Notes: generated from the letters alone by a model not told the origin. Shown: positions 34,050 through 43,701, counted from the first letter of the stretch. The stretch: 64,000 nucleotides of DNA from Affinirhizobium straminoryzae (GCF_007004135.1 NZ_VJMG01000069.1:1-64000), one strand, 5' to 3'. A program made the numbers and translations.

Positions 34050-35216
34050 TCACCCCAGCCTGGCCTTCGCCCGTTGCCGCGCCTCCAGATCGGCCGCAAA
34101 CACGTCGTCCATGCTGGCGGCGGGTGGCAGATGCGCAAGCTCTTCCATCACCGCTTCGGTGATCTGGGCCATGGAAAGAAAGCCGGTATCGCCGGCGATG
34201 AAGGCGTCGAGCGCCACTTCCTTGGCGCCGTTCAGTACCGCGCCCTGCACGCCGCCGCGCGTCATGGCAAGGCGTGCGAGGCGGAGGGCGGGGAAGCGCG
34301 CTTCGTCTGGCGCCTCGAAATCCAGCCGTGCCAGTCTGGCGAAATCCAGCCGCTCCACCGGCAGCTTTGCGCGGCGCGGAAATTCCAGCGCATAGCCGAT
34401 GGCATGGCGCATGTCTGGAGATCCGAGCTGGGCGAGCACCGACCCATCGGAATAGCCGACCATCGAATGGATGATCGATTGCGGATGGACGATCACCTCC
34501 ACCTGCTCCGGAGCGAGGCCGAACAGGTGCTTGGCCTCGATCATCTCCAGCGCCTTGTTGAACATCGAGGCGCTGTCGATGGAAATTTTGAGGCCCATCG
34601 ACCAGTTGGGATGGGCGCGCGCGGTCTCCACCGTCACATTTGCCATCTGTTCGCGGGTGAAGGTGCGGAAGGGGCCGCCGGAGGCGGTGAGGATCACCCG
34701 TTCGACGGCATGGCGCTGGCTTTCCTCCAGCACCTGGAAGATTGCATTGTGCTCGCTGTCGACCGGCAGCAGCCGTCCGCCGCCCTGGCGCACCGCGGCA
34801 ACGAACAGATCGCCGGCGGAGACGAGGCATTCCTTGTTGGCAAGCGCAATGTCTGCGCCGCGGCGCGCGGCGGCCAGTGTGGGCGCAAGTCCGGCCGTGC
34901 CGACGATTGCTGCCATCACCATGTCGGCCCCGGCATTGGCGGCTTCCATCAGGCCGCTCTGACCGGCCGCCACCTCGATGCCGGTGCCGGACAAGAGGTC
35001 ACGCAGCGCCACATACTGGCTTTCGTCTGCGGTCACCGCCAGGCGCGCACCATGGGCAATCGCCTGCTCGGCCAGAAGCGCAATATTGCTCGCCCCCGTC
35101 AGCGCCACCACCTCGAAGGTCTCGCGCCCGCCAAGATGCGTCAGAACATCCAGTGTATTGGTGCCGATCGAGCCGGTGGAGCCGAGAATGGAAATGCTGC
35201 GCGTAGAGGCTGTCAT
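34050..35216 (-). CDS. dxr: 1-deoxy-D-xylulose 5-phosphate reductoisomerase
   Basis: 388-residue NADPH- and Mg-dependent enzyme making 2-C-methyl-D-erythritol 4-phosphate, the committed step of the non-mevalonate isoprenoid pathway. Visible motifs are the NADPH fold GSTGSIG at residues 12-18, ASGGPF, KISIDSASMFNKALE and VEVIVHPQS, plus GSPDMRHAI. Start taken at ATG 35216; the frame is open far upstream but that portion has no resemblance to Dxr. It stands alone, convergent with mqsA and divergent from the FAD monooxygenase. Confidence 0.96.
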   Translation of the reverse strand: MTASTRSISILGSTGSIGTNTLDVLTHLGGRETFEVVALTGASNIALLAEQAIAHGARLAVTADESQYVALRDLLSGTGIEVAAGQSGLMEAANAGADMVMAAIVGTAGLAPTLAAARRGADIALANKECLVSAGDLFVAAVRQGGGRLLPVDSEHNAIFQVLEESQRHAVERVILTASGGPFRTFTREQMANVTVETARAHPNWSMGLKISIDSASMFNKALEMIEAKHLFGLAPEQVEVIVHPQSIIHSMVGYSDGSVLAQLGSPDMRHAIGYALEFPRRAKLPVERLDFARLARLDFEAPDEARFPALRLARLAMTRGGVQGAVLNGAKEVALDAFIAGDTGFLSMAQITEAVMEELAHLPPAASMDDVFAADLEARQRAKARLG

Positions 35217-35366
35217 GCATGAGATCCGCGTTGGTCCCGGTTCGTTTACAGCTGGCGAAGGTCCCTCACAAGGGCGGATGCGCCGCATTGAATTTCGTCC
35301 CCGCCGATGCCAGATGCGATAGACTGCGGGACGCGGCAATGATGACGGATGGGTGGAGACAGGATC

Positions 35367-36581
35367 ATGGGTGACGAAGCACGGACAACGACCTGCGCCA
35401 TTGCCGGCGGCGGCCCGGCGGGCCTGATGCTGGGCCTGCTTCTGGCGCGGGCCGGCGTCGATGTCACCGTCATCGAGAAGCATGGCGATTTCCTGCGCGA
35501 TTTTCGCGGCGACACCATCCATCCCTCCACGCTGGAGGTCATTTACGAACTCGGCCTGGAAGAGGCCTTCCTGAAGCTTCCGCATACGCGGGCGCCAAAA
35601 CTGTCGGCGGAGATCGGCGGACAGACGATCACCATGGCGGATTTCTCCCGCCTGCCGGTGCGCAATCGCTTCATCGCCTTCATGCCGCAATGGGATTTTC
35701 TCGACTTCCTGTCGAAGGAGGCGGCACGCTATCCGAATTTCCATCTGATGATGGCAACGAAGGTGGTGGACGTGATCTTTCGGAACGGCCGTGTTTCCGG
35801 ACTTCGGCTGGAGCGGGACGGTGTTCGTTTCGATCTTGCCGCAACGCTGGTGGTGGCTGCCGATGGCCGCCATTCGGTGGTGCGCGAAAAGGCGGGCCTT
35901 GCGGTCGAAAGCTTCGGCACACCCAGCGAAGTCGTCTGGATGAAGCTCTCCAAGCAGACGGGCGATCCTGCTGAGACCATGGGCCATGCCGGCCCGCGCC
36001 AGGGTTTCGTGCTGATCGATCGCGGCGATTACTGGCAGTGCGGTTTCATCGTGCGCCGCGGCACCTTTGCCGAGATTCGCGCCGGCGACCTGGAGGCTTT
36101 TCGCGACATGGTGCGCGCCGTCTCGCCGCTTCCCGCCTCACGCATGGCGGAAATCGCCGGTTGGGAGGATGTCAGCCTGTTGCAGGTGCGTATCGACCGG
36201 CTGAAGCAGTGGTGGAAGCCCGGCCTGCTGGCGATCGGGGATGCGGCGCATGCCATGTCGCCGATCGGCGGCGTCGGCGTCAATCTCGCCATTCAGGATG
36301 CGGTGGCGGCCGGCAATCTTCTCGCCCGGCCTCTGAAGGAAGGAAGGCTGACGGATCAGCATCTTGCTGCCGTCGAAAAACGCCGGCTGTTTCCGACCAG
36401 GGCGACGCAGAGGCTGCAACTGATGATGCGCTCCAGCAGGCGCAAGGATCAGGCGGACGACGAGCGCCGCAAGGGGCCGCCCGCCTTCATCCGCGGCATC
36501 GCGCGCTTTCCGCTGCTTGCCCATCTCGCCGGCCGGCTGATGGGGCTTGGCTTTCGCATGGAGCATGTGCGCCTGCGTTGA
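35367..36581 (+). CDS. FAD-dependent monooxygenase, UbiH/PHBH fold
   Basis: 404-residue flavoprotein of the p-hydroxybenzoate hydroxylase superfamily (COG0654). It has the N-terminal dinucleotide fold AGGGPAGLM (residues 13-21) ending in Glu for the adenine ribose (VTVIEKHG), the DG motif VVAADGRHSVVRE, and the second FAD motif AIGDAAHAMSPIGGVGVNLAIQDA. Start at ATG 35367 has ggagacagg upstream. It resembles both ubiquinone-type and general aromatic hydroxylases, so the substrate is open. It is transcribed divergently from dxr. Confidence 0.85.
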   Translation: MGDEARTTTCAIAGGGPAGLMLGLLLARAGVDVTVIEKHGDFLRDFRGDTIHPSTLEVIYELGLEEAFLKLPHTRAPKLSAEIGGQTITMADFSRLPVRNRFIAFMPQWDFLDFLSKEAARYPNFHLMMATKVVDVIFRNGRVSGLRLERDGVRFDLAATLVVAADGRHSVVREKAGLAVESFGTPSEVVWMKLSKQTGDPAETMGHAGPRQGFVLIDRGDYWQCGFIVRRGTFAEIRAGDLEAFRDMVRAVSPLPASRMAEIAGWEDVSLLQVRIDRLKQWWKPGLLAIGDAAHAMSPIGGVGVNLAIQDAVAAGNLLARPLKEGRLTDQHLAAVEKRRLFPTRATQRLQLMMRSSRRKDQADDERRKGPPAFIRGIARFPLLAHLAGRLMGLGFRMEHVRLR

Positions 36582-36891
36582 TTCTGCACGCCGCCCGCCA
36601 GTCCTTCGGCCCGACACAGGATCAGCGTCACCTGTGCCGGAACCGTTCATGCCGGCCCTTGACCGGTCGGGTCCTGTGCCTTGGCGGGACCGTCATCCAC
36701 AGCCTCGCTCAATCTTTGTGCGCTAGCGTTGACACGATCATTTCTGAGGCTACTCATCATTTCCGACAATTTTAACTTTTGTTTTTGAGTTCCGGCAGCG
36801 GTGTTCAAGCATGGCGCAAGCGGCCCGCCGCTTACCAACCGTCGCCCCGGCCGGAAACCGAAGACCTCCAACGTCCTGCCAGGAAACGACC
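36582..36891. other. intergenic region, AT-rich centre
   Basis: 310 bases without a supported gene. An AT-rich stretch lies near 36740-36790 and a ttgaca hexamer at 36729-36734 has no good -10 at the right distance. No terminator with a T-run or RNA gene was recognised. Confidence 0.4.
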
Positions 36892-37239
36892 ATGACGATC
36901 GACAGTATGGATGCAATCGGGCTGCGGAATCTGGTGGCGACCTGCGACCGCCAGGATGCGCTCTCCATCCCGAAAAGCCTGTCCGCCTACGTGACCGATA
37001 TGCTGGATGCGCGTCAGCCGAGTGTCTACCTCGTTGATCTGCTGCCGTCGCTAAGTACAGCCATGCAGGCCTTCCTCACCGCCATCGGTGCCTTCAACCT
37101 GTCCCCCTTGCCGGAACCGGAAGTCACCAGTCGTCGCAACCGGCTGCTCGAATGCCTGGATACCTTCATCGACGAGGCCAGGCTCTGCCAGCAAAGCGTC
37201 GTGTTCATGGATACAATCTCTGCCGCCGCCCATCGCTAG
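36892..37239 (+). CDS. hypothetical protein
   Basis: 115-residue protein of unknown function, acidic and helical in appearance, with no signal peptide or membrane segment. It starts MTIDSMDAIGLRNLVATCD. The start at ATG 36892 is preceded by aggaaacg. Nothing in the sequence assigns a role. The GC-rich codon use agrees with a real gene, but homology was not recognised. Confidence 0.5.
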   Translation: MTIDSMDAIGLRNLVATCDRQDALSIPKSLSAYVTDMLDARQPSVYLVDLLPSLSTAMQAFLTAIGAFNLSPLPEPEVTSRRNRLLECLDTFIDEARLCQQSVVFMDTISAAAHR

Positions 37240-37489
37240 TGCGGCGATGATAGCGCTAACGTGGCGGAGCACGGCGTTTTCGGATGCCTCCGTGACGTGC
37301 GTTACCGGCTTTTTGCGCGACCTCCTCTTCGCATCCGGCATCTCCCTTCCCATATCCTGCCGGTGCCGGCCTGATGCAACGAGACCGGCCGGACAAGGAG
37401 TGGCGTGAGACGAACAGGGATCTGCACCGGGCGGAGGAATGCTGTCCCCCGCGAAATATCTCGAGGGATGATGGCGGAAGGATGCGGTC

Positions 37490-38131
37490 ATGGCTGACAT
37501 GGCATCCGAAACGAGCCGAGACGGTCTGGCGCGTCTGCTGGAGGCTCTGCCGGAGCGGCTTGGGCCTGGTCGTGCGACGCTTGGCCGCCTGCTGGCGATC
37601 CTCGGTGAACATGCGACCGCGCTGGTGCTGCTGGTCTTTTCCATTCCGGCGATCATTCCAACGCCTGGCATCCCGGCCGGAATGGTGTTTGGCACCGCAC
37701 TCGCGTTGCTGGCCGCGCAACTGGTGATCGGTGCGGACCGGTTTATCCTGCCGCAGCGGCTGGCGCGCGTCGAGGTGCCGCAGGCGCTGCTGAAGGCCAT
37801 GGCGGTGCGGCTTGGGCCCAAGCTTGCCTGGCTGGAAACCTGGCTGAGGCCGCGGCTGACGGGGCTGGCCGGTCGCGCCGCCCTGCGTCCATTGGGACTT
37901 GTCGTTTTCGTGATGGCCGTCCTGATTGCTTTGCCCATCCCGTTCGGCAATGTGCTGCCGGGGCTTTCGATCTTTTTCGTGGCCTTGGGACTTGCCCAGA
38001 GAGATGGCGCCGCTGTGGTGGGTGGACTGGTGTTCGCGCTTGCCTCACTCGCCTTCACCGCCTTCATCCTGCTCGGGGGCTGGTGGCTGATCAGCGATTG
38101 GCTGGGGCTTGGCGGAACTGGAGCCGGCTAG
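37490..38131 (+). CDS. exoD: ExoD family membrane protein
   Basis: 213-residue integral membrane protein of the exopolysaccharide synthesis ExoD family. It has an N-terminal cytoplasmic segment, a hydrophobic hairpin at about residues 45-85 with PAIIPTPGIPAGM, and two or three further membrane segments (about 130-205) containing ALPIPFGNVLPGLSI, a second copy of the inverted Pro/Gly motif. In S. meliloti exoD affects exopolysaccharide, alkali sensitivity and nodule invasion. No exo biosynthesis genes are nearby. aagga lies 7 bases before the ATG. Confidence 0.9.
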   Translation: MADMASETSRDGLARLLEALPERLGPGRATLGRLLAILGEHATALVLLVFSIPAIIPTPGIPAGMVFGTALALLAAQLVIGADRFILPQRLARVEVPQALLKAMAVRLGPKLAWLETWLRPRLTGLAGRAALRPLGLVVFVMAVLIALPIPFGNVLPGLSIFFVALGLAQRDGAAVVGGLVFALASLAFTAFILLGGWWLISDWLGLGGTGAG

Positions 38132-38167
38132 GGATTAGCCAGCAAGGTCAAGCAGGTGAGGGGGAAG

Positions 38168-38244
38168 TGGTGTCCACGAGAGGATTCGAACCTCCGACCC
38201 CAGGATTAGGAATCCTGTGCTCTATCCTGCTGAGCTACGTGGAC
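38168..38244 (-). tRNA. tRNA-Arg (CCT anticodon)
   Basis: On the minus strand the cloverleaf is complete: acceptor GTCCACG/CGTGGAC, D stem GCTC/GAGC, anticodon stem CAGGA/TCCTG with loop TTCCTAA (anticodon CCT), T arm with TTCGAAT, discriminator A, and an encoded CCA at the 3' end. It reads AGG codons. Confidence 0.95.
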
Positions 38245-38327
38245 CGATAGCAGATGACTGGCTACATACCGCAGGCCGGCGCTGCCGACAAGTCGGCAGG
38301 CCGGCAGTGGTTGGCTTTGTTGGTGCC

Positions 38328-39491
38328 TCAGTCGGCGAGGCGCTGCTCGACGAGTTTCACCCAGTAGGAGACGCCGTAGGCGATCGCCTCGTCGTTGAAA
38401 TCATAGGCCGGGTTGTGCAGCGCCGCCGTGTCGCCGTTGCCGATCATGATGTAGGCGCCGGGGCGGGCCTGCAGCATGAAGGCGAAATCCTCGCCGGCCA
38501 TGCTGGGATCGACCTCGGTATCCACGTTCTTCTCGCCCACGATCGCCATGGCCGCCTTGGCTGCATGGATGGTCTCTTCGGGATGGTTGACGGTCACCGG
38601 GCAGGCGCGCTCATAGTCCACCTCCGCCACGCAGTCATTGGCGGCGGCAATGCCTTCGGCGATCTGGCGGATGCGGGCTTCGGCCATGTCGCGCACCGCC
38701 TCGTCCAGGCTGCGCACCGTACCGGCGATCATTGCTTCTTCGGGGATGATGTTGTGCGTGGTGCCGGCATGGAACTGGGTGATGGAGACGACGACCGAGC
38801 GCAGCGGATTGGCGTTGCGCGCCGCGATCAGTTGCAGTCCGTTGACGATCTGGGCGCCGATGACGATCGGATCGGCGGTACGGTGCGGTTCGGCCGCATG
38901 GCCGCCACGGCCCTTGATCTGGATGGTGAACTTGTCGGGGGCCGCCATGATGCCGCCCTTGCGGATGGCGAAGGTGCCGAGCGCCATGCCCGGCATGTTG
39001 TGCATGCCATAAACCTCCTGGATGCCGAAACGGTCCATCATGCCGTCCTCGACCATGGCGAGCGCGCCGCGACCGCCTTCCTCCGCCGGCTGGAAGATGA
39101 GGGCGACGGTGCCGTTGAAATTGCGGGTCTCGGCCAGATACTGTGCCGCGCCCAGCAGCATGGCGGTGTGCCCGTCATGGCCGCAGGCATGCATCTTGCC
39201 GTCCTTGCGGGAGGCCCAGGGTTTCCCCGTGATCTCGGTCAGCGGCAGGGCATCCATGTCGGCGCGCAGCCCGATGACCCGGTCACCCTCGCCGCGACCG
39301 CGAATGAGGGCCACGACGCCGGTGCGACCGAGGCCGGTGACGATCTCGTCCACGCCGAAGCTCTTCAGCTTGTCTTCCACGAAGGCGGCGGTCTCTTCCA
39401 CGTCGTAAAGCAGGCCCGGATTTTCATGGATATGGCGCCGCCAGGCGCTGATTTCGGCCTGCATGTCGGCGGCTCTGTTCAAGATCGGCAT
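38328..39491 (-). CDS. M20 family amidohydrolase (hippurate hydrolase/aminoacylase type)
   Basis: 387-residue cytoplasmic metallopeptidase-fold enzyme hydrolysing N-acyl amino acids or similar amides. Metal ligands are visible in DMDALPL, HACGHDGHT and QPAEEGG, and in the catalytic-domain return PSMAGEDFAFMLQ. The interposed dimerisation domain lies about residues 185-295 (GRGGHAAEPHRTADPI). The specific substrate cannot be read. Its start region overlaps the far upstream part of the divergent carboxypeptidase frame, another reason to place that gene's start further in. Confidence 0.88.
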   Translation of the reverse strand: MPILNRAADMQAEISAWRRHIHENPGLLYDVEETAAFVEDKLKSFGVDEIVTGLGRTGVVALIRGRGEGDRVIGLRADMDALPLTEITGKPWASRKDGKMHACGHDGHTAMLLGAAQYLAETRNFNGTVALIFQPAEEGGRGALAMVEDGMMDRFGIQEVYGMHNMPGMALGTFAIRKGGIMAAPDKFTIQIKGRGGHAAEPHRTADPIVIGAQIVNGLQLIAARNANPLRSVVVSITQFHAGTTHNIIPEEAMIAGTVRSLDEAVRDMAEARIRQIAEGIAAANDCVAEVDYERACPVTVNHPEETIHAAKAAMAIVGEKNVDTEVDPSMAGEDFAFMLQARPGAYIMIGNGDTAALHNPAYDFNDEAIAYGVSYWVKLVEQRLAD

Positions 39492-39648
39492 CGCATGTCC
39501 TGTTTATTGCACGTGCTCGGGCGAAGTGCCCGCATTGGCCGCGATATTGCGCCGCGGAATTGACGGAATCAATGATCTTTGCCATTCCTTGGCCATAGAG
39601 GCGGTCTACCCGCCACCGAGATCTGGCGTTCCATCACGAGGCCGCTCC

Positions 39649-40800
39649 TTGCCCCACAGCCCGAACCGACCGTCAGCCGCGTTCCGCAGGCTTGCCCTTG
39701 CCCTCTCCACAGCACTTCTGTGCGCCGGGCTTCCGCAACTGGCCGCCGCCAATCCGAAAATGGTGGTGGATGTTGCGAGTGGACGGGTGATCGCGCATCA
39801 GGAAGCGTTCCGCAAGTGGTACCCGGCCTCGCTCACCAAGCTGATGACCATCTACGTCACCTTCGAGGCGCTGAAGGCCGGCAAGGTGACGCTGGAGACG
39901 CCGGTGGTGATGAGCCGCAAGGCCGTCGACCAGCCGCCGAGCAAGATGTTTGTGAAGCCCGGCGCCACGCTCACGATCGATGCCGCGCTGAAGATCCTGG
40001 TGGTGAAGTCGGCCAATGACGTGGCCATGGGGCTTGCGGAAACCGTGGGCGGCGGCAGTGCCGACCAGTTCGTCGCCATGATGAACGATGCCGCCCAGCG
40101 TCTCGGCATGACGTCGTCGCATTTCATCAATCCGCACGGCCTGCCCGGCAAGGGGCAGTATACAACCGCGCGTGACCTCGCGGTGCTGGCGCTGACGCTG
40201 CGCCGCAACTTTCCGCAATATGCCAGCTATTTCGCGCTGGAAGGCATCACCACCGGCGCCAAGGATTATCCGAACTACAACATGCTGATTGGCCGCTTCA
40301 ACGGTGCCGATGGCATGAAGACCGGCTTCATCTGTGCCTCCGGCTTCAACCAGGTATCCTCTGCCACCCGCAACGGCCGGACTGTTGTCTCCGTGGTGCT
40401 CGGCTCCGACAGTCTTGCGGGGCGTGCCGAGGAATCGGCGGCCCTGTTGCAGGCAGCGCTGACGGAGGATCCGGGCAAGGGTGTGCCGCTGTCGAGCCTT
40501 GCGCCCTACGGTCCGGACCGTGACGAGGTGGTGGATATCAGCGCCGATATCTGCAATCCGAAGGCCGCGAAGGTGCGCAGCGAAGGCCGCGACGAGCAGG
40601 GGCGCATGATGATCCATTCGCCCTATATTGCCGAACGCGAGGCGCCGCCGGCCTTCAGCATGGCCGAGATCGTTTCTCCCCCCGAGCCTGCCAAACCGGC
40701 AGCCGATGCAGGCACCGCCCCCGGCCGTCCGGCCAAGGCGGGTGATGTGCGCTCCGGCGCCTCCGTACCGGTGCCTATCCCGCGGCCGACCGCGCTTTAA
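39649..40800 (+). CDS. D-alanyl-D-alanine carboxypeptidase (S11 family)
   Basis: Penicillin-binding-protein-fold enzyme trimming the terminal D-Ala from peptidoglycan stem peptides. Motifs are SLTK (S61, K64 with the start used here), SAN, and KTG in DGMKTGF. I propose TTG 39649 as the start: it yields a clean signal peptide (RRLALALSTALLCAGLPQLAAA) and has gagg just upstream. The frame stays open to 39463, but that would overlap the divergent amidohydrolase start. The C-terminal region after about residue 330 is Pro/Ala-rich and likely a periplasmic linker. Confidence 0.85.
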   Translation: MPHSPNRPSAAFRRLALALSTALLCAGLPQLAAANPKMVVDVASGRVIAHQEAFRKWYPASLTKLMTIYVTFEALKAGKVTLETPVVMSRKAVDQPPSKMFVKPGATLTIDAALKILVVKSANDVAMGLAETVGGGSADQFVAMMNDAAQRLGMTSSHFINPHGLPGKGQYTTARDLAVLALTLRRNFPQYASYFALEGITTGAKDYPNYNMLIGRFNGADGMKTGFICASGFNQVSSATRNGRTVVSVVLGSDSLAGRAEESAALLQAALTEDPGKGVPLSSLAPYGPDRDEVVDISADICNPKAAKVRSEGRDEQGRMMIHSPYIAEREAPPAFSMAEIVSPPEPAKPAADAGTAPGRPAKAGDVRSGASVPVPIPRPTAL

Positions 40801-40911
40801 ATTGCGCGTCCCCGCCTGGGGGCGTCGTATTCTCGTTCTTCCGCATCCGTCACGGATCCCGCGTGTCACGCTTTCGTCCGGATGCGCCAACTCCAGCATG
40901 GGACGATCCAC

Positions 40912-42081
40912 ATGGCCCTGGCAAGCGAACGCATTCCGGTCTCGATCCTGACCGGCTTCCTCGGGGCGGGCAAATCGACCCTGCTCAACCGCATCCTCAA
41001 GGACCCGCAGGCGCATGACACCGCCGTCATCATCAACGAATTCGGCGAGGTCGGCATCGACAATTTCCTGGTCGAGACCTCGGGCGATACGCTGCTGGAA
41101 CTCTCCAACGGCTGCCTGTGCTGCACCGTGCGCGGCGAACTGGTGGAAACGCTGGCCTCGCTGGTCGACCAGATCCAGACCGGCCGCCTGAAGCCGATCC
41201 GCCGCGTGGTGATCGAGACGACCGGCCTTGCAGATCCTGCGCCGGTGATGCAGGCGGTGATGGGCAATCCGGTCATTGCCCAGAGCTTCTCGCTGGATGG
41301 CGTCATCACCGTGGTGGATGCGGTGCATGGTCTTTCGACGCTGGCACGTCATCCGGAAGCCCTGCGTCAGGTGGCGGTGGCCGACCGTCTGGTTCTCACC
41401 AAGAAGACGCTTCTGGCACCAGATGCGCTCTCACCCCTTCTGCAGCGCCTCCAGGAACTCAACCCGCGCGCCAGGGTGAGCGATGGCGATGCCGGGGAGG
41501 CGGGCACCGCGGCCCTGCTCGTCAACGGCCTCTACGATCCGGACAGCAAGATCGCCGATGTTTCCCGCTGGCTGCAGGAAGACCACGAGGACGATCACCA
41601 CCATGATCATGATGATCACGGTCATCATCACCACGATCACCATCATGGCCACGATCATGTGCCGCGTGGCCACCATCATCACCATCACGACGTCAACCGT
41701 CACGGGGATGACATCCGCTCCTTCGCCATCGTCCACGACCGGCCGATCGAGCCGATGGCGGTGGAGATGTTCGTGGACCTGCTGCGCTCGGCGCATGGCG
41801 AAAAACTGTTGCGCATGAAGGCGATCGTCCAGCTCGCCGACAACGTGGAGCGGCCGCTGGTGCTGCACGGGGTGCAGAGCATCTTCCATCCGCCGGAGCG
41901 TTTGCCACGCTGGCCGGCAGGCAGCGACCGGCGCACACGCATGGTGCTGATCACGCAAGGGCTGTCGGAAGAGTTCGTGACGGATCTTTTCGCGGCTTTT
42001 ACCGGTCAGCCGCGCATCGACCGGCCGGATCGTGCCGCGTTGGAGGACAACCCGCTCGCAGTGCCCGGCCTGCGCCTCTGA
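40912..42081 (+). CDS. CobW/COG0523 GTPase, probable zinc metallochaperone
   Basis: 389-residue G3E GTPase. The Walker A motif GFLGAGKST is near the N-terminus, followed by the metal-binding CxCC motif in NGCLCC and a NEFGE switch. A remarkable His-rich insert of about 35 residues (encoded by about 41585-41700), with Asp interspersed, precedes the C-terminal CobW domain (about residues 265-380). COG0523 proteins deliver metals, often zinc, to client enzymes; cobalt for B12 synthesis is an alternative since cobS/cobT are in the window, but they are 8 kb away. ATG 40912 chosen over 40882. Confidence 0.87.
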   Translation: MALASERIPVSILTGFLGAGKSTLLNRILKDPQAHDTAVIINEFGEVGIDNFLVETSGDTLLELSNGCLCCTVRGELVETLASLVDQIQTGRLKPIRRVVIETTGLADPAPVMQAVMGNPVIAQSFSLDGVITVVDAVHGLSTLARHPEALRQVAVADRLVLTKKTLLAPDALSPLLQRLQELNPRARVSDGDAGEAGTAALLVNGLYDPDSKIADVSRWLQEDHEDDHHHDHDDHGHHHHDHHHGHDHVPRGHHHHHHDVNRHGDDIRSFAIVHDRPIEPMAVEMFVDLLRSAHGEKLLRMKAIVQLADNVERPLVLHGVQSIFHPPERLPRWPAGSDRRTRMVLITQGLSEEFVTDLFAAFTGQPRIDRPDRAALEDNPLAVPGLRL

Positions 42082-42116
42082 CAGACTGCGCAGCGCCGGC
42101 CTGTGCTGGCTGCGGC

Positions 42117-42377
42117 TCAGAAATCCTCGTCGCTGCGGGGTGGCGGGTCGCACTCCTTGCGGATCAGGAAACGATGGCCGAAGGCGGTCGCCTCGCTTGC
42201 CAGCAGGGTCTGGCCGTCTTCGCGGCACGCATGCGGAATGTCGATGGCCGCCAGCCCGTCCGTGGTCTCGACCGAGAGTTCTGCGCCGATCGGCAGGCCG
42301 GCCAGCTTCCTGCGGGTCTTCAGCACGGGGAGGGGGCATTTCAGCCCCTTCAGGTCATAGATGATCGGCTCCGCCAC
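42117..42377 (-). CDS. tusA: TusA family sulfurtransferase
   Basis: 86-residue TusA/SirA-like protein with the conserved LKCPLPVLKTRR segment, in which the CPxP cysteine carries persulfide sulfur for tRNA thiolation or molybdenum cofactor maturation. Unlike minimal TusA it has a longer C-terminal tail with an extra Cys. It follows the L,D-transpeptidase gene by 7 bases on the same strand and is probably co-transcribed, although the functions look unrelated. Confidence 0.9.
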   Translation of the reverse strand: MAEPIIYDLKGLKCPLPVLKTRRKLAGLPIGAELSVETTDGLAAIDIPHACREDGQTLLASEATAFGHRFLIRKECDPPPRSDEDF

Positions 42378-42384
42378 CGGCGGC

Positions 42385-43701
42385 TTACCAGAACTTCCAG
42401 AAGGGCTTCTTCTGATCGTCGCTCACCGGCTGAACAGCGGCATAGGCGAGCGGATTGGGTGCCGGCACCGGAATGGCGCCTGTGGTGGTGCTGGCCGGCT
42501 GAACGCTGGCGGTGAGCGGAGCGGCGGCAGGGCGGTTCCCACTGTTCATGGCCGTCGCGACCGACATGGTGGAGCGGTCGCCGGCCGGAGCTGTCGTGGC
42601 CAGCAGGCGGGACTGCTTGGCAGCGGCGCCGGACGGCTGTGCGGAAGCCAGCATGGTGCCGGGCGGCTGGGTCTTGGCAAGGCGGGCGGCCATCAGCTTG
42701 TCGAATTCGGCGGGTTCCACCAGCTTGCCGGCGGCCAGCGAGGTGCCGGTCGGCGCATAGGCGAGATCGCGGCCCTTGCGCTTGTCGGCGACGACGGCCT
42801 TGCGCTCGGCCTCGGTCGGTTCGTACCACACCTTGCCGTCCAGCTTGTCCATCGCCTTGGTATAGGCAAGCTGGTATTCCTTCTCGTAGGTCGAGAGGGC
42901 GGCTGTCAGCGCCGGCGGCGTCGACATCGGCGGGCAGGCAGCGGTGGGCGAAAACCCTCCGGAGCCCTGGACCTGCTGGTTGAAGACGTATTTCTTCTCG
43001 CAGACATTCACCTCCGGCGGCCGCTTCGTCACTTCGAAGTGGTCGTAGCCCACCTTCAGCATCTTCCAGAATTCGAGGTTTTCGCTGTTGCGATGGCGGG
43101 CCATGTTTTCCGCCGTCATGCGGAAGGGGAAGGCCTCCAGCTGAACCGAGGTCTGGCCGCCACGGAAGGCATCCCGGGCAAAGGCGTAGATTTCCAGGAT
43201 CTGCTGGTCCGTCATCGAATAGCAGCCGGACGAGGAGCAGGCGCCATGGATCATCAGGTTGGAGCCGCTGCGGCCGTTGGCCGCATCATAACGGTTCGGG
43301 AACCCGGTGTTGATGGCGAGGTAATATTTGGAATTGGGATTGAGATGCGCGGGCGTAAGGTTGTAGAAGCCTTCCGGCGCCTGCCGGTCGCCTTCCTTCA
43401 CCTTGGGGCCAAGCTTGCCCGACCAGGCGCAGATGTCATATTCGGCGATCTTGTCGAAGCGGTTGTCCGCCTTCGCCTTCCAGATCTCCATCTTGCCTTC
43501 TTCTTTGAAGACACGAATCATGATCGGCGAATTGCGCGGCATGTTCTTCTTCTGCATTTCCGCAACGATGCGGTCCGGCAGAGGCTGCTCGACCTTGTTC
43601 TTCACCTTGGAGAGATCGATCGACGTCGTATCAAGCGCGTCGTTGCACCCGGCGAGCGCGGTTGCCATCAGGAAAATGGAGGCGATCAGTTTCAAGCGCA
43701 T
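42385..43701 (-). CDS. L,D-transpeptidase (YafK-like) lipoprotein
   Basis: 438-residue predicted lipoprotein (lipobox ATALAG-C near residue 18) with an L,D-transpeptidase catalytic domain. The active site reads LMIHGACSSSGCYSM, the family HGxC...S(x)GC signature with the catalytic Cys in SGC. Such enzymes cross-link peptidoglycan or detach proteins from it. A long C-terminal region (after about residue 260) is Ala/Pro/Ser/Thr-rich and low complexity, ending in charged KKPFWKFW. Start at ATG 43701; a GTG four codons upstream is also in frame. tusA is directly downstream. Confidence 0.85.
   Translation of the reverse strand: MRLKLIASIFLMATALAGCNDALDTTSIDLSKVKNKVEQPLPDRIVAEMQKKNMPRNSPIMIRVFKEEGKMEIWKAKADNRFDKIAEYDICAWSGKLGPKVKEGDRQAPEGFYNLTPAHLNPNSKYYLAINTGFPNRYDAANGRSGSNLMIHGACSSSGCYSMTDQQILEIYAFARDAFRGGQTSVQLEAFPFRMTAENMARHRNSENLEFWKMLKVGYDHFEVTKRPPEVNVCEKKYVFNQQVQGSGGFSPTAACPPMSTPPALTAALSTYEKEYQLAYTKAMDKLDGKVWYEPTEAERKAVVADKRKGRDLAYAPTGTSLAAGKLVEPAEFDKLMAARLAKTQPPGTMLASAQPSGAAAKQSRLLATTAPAGDRSTMSVATAMNSGNRPAAAPLTASVQPASTTTGAIPVPAPNPLAYAAVQPVSDDQKKPFWKFW

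Noticed and set aside
36729..36757. Sigma-70 promoter before the 115-residue hypothetical gene
   Set aside because: A ttgaca hexamer is present but no acceptable -10 is found at 16-18 bases.
41585..41700. Simple-sequence DNA repeat or CRISPR-like array
   Set aside because: The cat/cac repeats encode the His-rich insert of the CobW protein; there are no spacers.
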